Below, one piece after another: positions 23,949 through 26,179 of a stretch of DNA of 26,179 nucleotides. The notes beneath the pieces are model-generated. The model was not told the origin of the DNA, did not search any database, and saw only the letters and a list, made by a program, of their open reading frames with translations. The stretch is from CAYNBT01 sp964396025 (GTDB taxonomy: Bacteria; Patescibacteriota; WWE3; UBA101185; UBA10185), in contig CAYNBT010000012.1 in the NCBI GenBank assembly GCA_964396025.1, positions 1 through 26,179 of the forward strand. Reading direction: 5' to 3'. Each line of letters opens with the position of its first letter. The stretch's first letter is position 1. A program made the translations under genes and the position numbers.

Positions 23949-25289
23949 CTATTCAAACTTTGCACCAAACACAGGCTCGGGAATAGGGGGCGTGTGTTCG
24001 TACATGAAATGCAAACCCTGACTCAACAGCGTTGCATTTGCGGGCACATCTACATCTCTATCAACCTCAAAGTAATACGTATAGGTAGTCATACTACCAA
24101 ACATGTTCTCCCTTTCTTGTTGCCAAACAACTATACGCCATGTATGCACATAGGGTGTGGTTTCTGGCCAATCATAAAAGTTGATTGTTTGGATAATGAT
24201 TTCCTGCAAAGTGGGCAATTGCACAGAGCTTGTGAAGGATCTTGTGCTTTTAAAAGGCACACCGTCATAATCAGCGGCACTCCAGCCAATTTGCAGTGTA
24301 TGCGGATCCCAGACGAACATACCATGGGTTGAAGATCCACCACCTACAAGAGGGAATCCACCAGAAAAAGAACCCGATGTTACTTCCAAATGCCGAAGCT
24401 CGTTGTAAGTGAGGGTTTTACCCGCATAAAACGCAGTGATAAAACCGCCATCTACAACTCCCTCCAAATTGCCGTAAGTGATAGGTATTGTGTTGATCAA
24501 TTCCCATTCGGAAGGATCTGTCCAAGAGATGTTTTCAATATGATCTTCATGGCAACGCACAGGTTCAGTAAGTTCTACTTTACTACCAGTGTTACCATGA
24601 CCAATGTAACCATTTGTGTTGTAAACAGTTACATATAGATCAGAGGGAATCTCATCAAGCGAACTGATTTCCTTGGTCGGTTCCACTTCCCACAGCGGAG
24701 TCCCCCACTGTCCTTGCATAAACAAGGGCCGGTCAGGCTCCCACAAGAGCTGGTACTGTGTGATTTCATAGAATGCAGTTCCATTGTCATAGGCATAGTA
24801 CTTCTCTGCACTTGCAGAATCAGTTATGCCGTAGGGGCGTAGGAAGTCATACAGTTCCGACAGTGTCCCAAGGAAAATCCGCACCCGAACAGCTTGGACC
24901 GCACAGCCACGAACCTCAGCCCAAGGATCATTCTGCTCCTCTTCCTCAGAGATGGCTTGAGATTCGGCAGGGGCCTCTTCTTCAAAAGATCCCCGCTCCA
25001 CATTCACCCTAGCATAAACCTCTGCAGGGGACGTAGCGACGGCAAAAACTTGTGGGTTCACGGATTCCTCACTGACAGGCTTACGGAACACCACGAAAAC
25101 TAGCGCAATGATTATAAAAGCTACGGCTACCATTAACGCTACCACTACTTTGCTAAGCCAAGCATACCCCTTGTCAAGCTTGTTCAATCTATCTAGTATA
25201 GTCAACAGACTGCGATTGACTCCGTCTTGCACGCGCGTATCTATGGCACCTCTCAAATCATCATTTCTGATATCAGTGCTAGCGGACAT
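23949..25289 (-). CDS. Single-pass exported protein, unknown function, 446 aa
   Basis: This encodes 446 residues. A cytoplasmic N-terminus of about 47 residues precedes one hydrophobic helix (about 48-70, VVALMVAVAFIIIALVFVV), then an acidic, Ala/Ser-rich linker (EEEAPAESQAISEEEEQND), then an exported domain of about 320 residues rich in Trp, Tyr, Thr and Gly and predicted mostly beta. Two Cys (about 128 in RGCAVQ and another in VRCHED) could pair. No enzyme motif or known family is seen. AGGAGA precedes the ATG by about seven bases. Its architecture parallels the smaller 289-residue exported protein nearby. Confidence 0.75.
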   Translation of the reverse strand: MSASTDIRNDDLRGAIDTRVQDGVNRSLLTILDRLNKLDKGYAWLSKVVVALMVAVAFIIIALVFVVFRKPVSEESVNPQVFAVATSPAEVYARVNVERGSFEEEAPAESQAISEEEEQNDPWAEVRGCAVQAVRVRIFLGTLSELYDFLRPYGITDSASAEKYYAYDNGTAFYEITQYQLLWEPDRPLFMQGQWGTPLWEVEPTKEISSLDEIPSDLYVTVYNTNGYIGHGNTGSKVELTEPVRCHEDHIENISWTDPSEWELINTIPITYGNLEGVVDGGFITAFYAGKTLTYNELRHLEVTSGSFSGGFPLVGGGSSTHGMFVWDPHTLQIGWSAADYDGVPFKSTRSFTSSVQLPTLQEIIIQTINFYDWPETTPYVHTWRIVVWQQERENMFGSMTTYTYYFEVDRDVDVPANATLLSQGLHFMYEHTPPIPEPVFGAKFE

Positions 25290-25386
25290 ACTGATCTCTC
25301 CTTTTTACCAACGGGATGGGTAAATTCTCACACACCGGGCATGCCATAGGCATGGGCTGCTTTTGGGAAGCGTACTTGGGAAAGTA

Positions 25387-25434
25387 CTGTGAGTAATATG
25401 CCTAAAAAAGGCTTTGTAAGCATATTACTCACAG
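25387..25434. repeat. Perfect 15-bp inverted repeat with 18-nt loop
   Basis: CTGTGAGTAATATGC (25387-25401) and GCATATTACTCACAG (25420-25434) are exact reverse complements. The loop is A-rich. With no T-run on either strand, it is not a usual terminator. Confidence 0.8.
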
Positions 25435-25624
25435 CACAATCAAAAACTAACTATGAAATTATCAAGGTTCCGCAACAAAATATGAGATTATTCAAGTATT
25501 GAAGCAGATGCAATTTAACACAAAGAAGCCTAAAAGTCAATGCTATGGGTTTTATAGGATTGTTCCGTTAAAACCTGATAACTCAAAACATTAGCTAAAG
25601 CTGTTGCGAGCAAAAAAACGCTGT

Positions 25625-25653
25625 TTGACGGTACCACACCGATCTTATATACT
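25625..25653 (+). promoter_or_regulatory. Promoter TTGACG-17-TATACT of the last gene
   Basis: Both hexamers match consensus at five of six bases and the spacer is the ideal 17 bp. The predicted start near 25660 leaves a 22-nt leader carrying AGGAGG (25670-25675). Confidence 0.75.
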
Positions 25654-25681
25654 CATTCAAATACGACAAAGGAGGACAATT

Positions 25682-26080
25682 ATGTTGGAGATTGGTACAC
25701 AACCTTGGTTACGTTTTATTGCTCAAGTAATCGGTGAAGAAAATGTATTAGGTATTGAACTTTATGACAATAGAGGAACTACAGTTGATATTATCCCCAG
25801 ACTGAGAATTGCCTTTATTGTGCCCTTTAACACTAGATATGCACAGCCAGGGGTTGCAGCGTGCTCAAAAATTCCGGGCTACCATGGCGTTACAGCCGGA
25901 AGTCGCGGAAACAATAGCAGTACCTTAGTTGGATTTGTTGATTTCTGGCTTTATGATGACGCAGAAATTGATCGCGAAGATATAATTCAAGTTGCGAACG
26001 AGCTGGGACTTAACGTGGAAAAACAATATCTAAACGATGCTACTTCCTTTGCGCGTACATCACCAAAACTGTATCAATAA
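25682..26080 (+). CDS. Hypothetical protein, 132 aa
   Basis: The ATG at 25682 is chosen because AGGAGG lies six bases upstream and the promoter is just ahead. A longer in-frame start at 25604 would lie upstream of the promoter. The protein is a small soluble alpha/beta type: WLRFIAQVIGEENVLGIELY, strands LRIAFIVPF and LVGFVDFWLYD, and a C-terminal helix DIIQVANELGLNVEKQY. No family is recognised and no signal peptide or membrane helix is present. It is monocistronic with its own promoter and terminator. Confidence 0.75.
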   Translation: MLEIGTQPWLRFIAQVIGEENVLGIELYDNRGTTVDIIPRLRIAFIVPFNTRYAQPGVAACSKIPGYHGVTAGSRGNNSSTLVGFVDFWLYDDAEIDREDIIQVANELGLNVEKQYLNDATSFARTSPKLYQ

Positions 26081-26097
26081 GATTCTGTTTTAATTAC

Positions 26098-26126
26098 AAG
26101 GCCATTTGCACAAAGCATGTGGCCTT
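26098..26126 (+). terminator. Intrinsic terminator of the last gene
   Basis: AAGGCCA pairs with TGGCCTT across a 15-nt loop that can form a small inner TGC/GCA pairing. A TTTTT run follows. It lies 17 bases after the stop. The remaining ~50 bases to the window end show nothing further. Confidence 0.8.
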
Positions 26127-26179
26127 TTTTTGCAGTTTGTAACTGTAATGTATAGACCCCTACAAAAACAAAAAACCCC

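Larger units (their letters stand above)
25290..25681. other. 392-bp intergenic region with clustered hairpins
   Basis: There is no gene here. It holds the Shine-Dalgarno sequence of the leftward gene, several inverted repeats between 25340 and 25575, and the promoter of the rightward gene at 25625-25653. Besides the long hairpin listed separately, these are CATGCC-ATA-GGCATG (25340-25354), GTACTT-GGGA-AAGTAC (25372-25387) and GGTTTTA/TAAAACC (25548-25575). No T-run follows any of them. A structured RNA or a binding or recombination site is possible, but no known class is recognised. Confidence 0.5.

Noticed and set aside
23941..23952. Palindrome ATAGTTAACTAT at the end of the 446-residue gene
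   Set aside because: It overlaps the stop codon and sits beside a strong terminator; AT-rich 12-mers of this sort are expected by chance.
23994..25323. Several plus-strand open frames opposite the 446-residue gene
   Set aside because: They have no Shine-Dalgarno or leaderless promoter, overlap each other, and read as Cys/His/Pro-rich antisense shadow protein.
25604..25681. Longer start for the last gene
   Set aside because: The ATG at 25604 precedes the TTGACG/TATACT promoter and has no Shine-Dalgarno sequence, whereas AGGAGG is correctly placed for the ATG at 25682.
1..26179. UGA-recoding genetic code
   Set aside because: The 558-residue gene ends in TGA directly before a convergent gene end, and all long frames close normally with the standard code.
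1..26179. CRISPR array, tRNA or rRNA genes, insertion sequence
   Set aside because: No regularly spaced direct repeats with spacers, no cloverleaf or rRNA-like stretch, and no transposase or integrase motif was seen.

Overview
The window looks like a chromosomal segment from a Candidate Phyla Radiation (Patescibacteria) bacterium. The evidence is the mix of giant, threonine/aspartate/glycine-rich beta-strand surface proteins, a DUF2341 plus multi-LamG protein, an O-antigen-ligase/TPR protein, compact dprA and comM genes, and many short genes with no recognisable family. TGA is used as a stop (gene ending at 19144), so the standard bacterial code fits and there is no sign of the UGA-glycine code. 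The phylum cannot be fixed from the sequence alone.

Layout. (1) 1-11256, plus strand: a surface block with two very large exported proteins. One is a beta-repeat protein cut by the left edge. The other is a 2419-residue DUF2341/glycine-rich/7x LamG protein. (2) 11260-13597, minus strand: dprA and a divergent comM, overlapping by 11 nt, convergent on the surface block with only 3 nt between stops. (3) 13678-16732, plus strand: a membrane-anchored MerR-like regulator whose outer domain resembles the C-terminal domain of the first surface protein, then an O-antigen ligase/polymerase-like membrane protein with TPRs. (4) 16802-26080: a patchwork of small, separately promoted and separately terminated genes. 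It holds four membrane or exported proteins on the minus strand, a possible nucleotidyltransferase-fold protein, an OmpR-type winged-helix protein with a degenerate ATPase-like region, an orphan 325-residue protein, a two-gene operon of effector-associated-domain (death-fold-like) proteins, one with a zinc ribbon, and a final orphan gene behind a hairpin-rich leader.

Regulatory signals fall into two classes. Five genes (13678, 14438, 17468, 20414 and 21501) have a -10 hexamer ending 6-7 nt before the start codon and no Shine-Dalgarno sequence, so their mRNAs should be leaderless. Seven others (17332, 21387, 22554, 23055, 23842, 25289 and 25682) have good Shine-Dalgarno sequences and short leaders. 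Two divergent intergenic regions about 4 kb apart (17354-17425 and 21414-21485) are homologous over 72 ungapped bases and carry three 10-bp iterons. The OmpR-type winged-helix protein encoded between them is an attractive but untested candidate binder.

The regions may work together as follows. Block 1 is cell-surface structure. Block 3 probably makes or attaches surface glycan and may sense the envelope. Block 2 handles incoming DNA during transformation. Block 4 looks like accessory, possibly conflict or signalling, genes. Their EAD-like domains are the strongest hint of an undescribed system.
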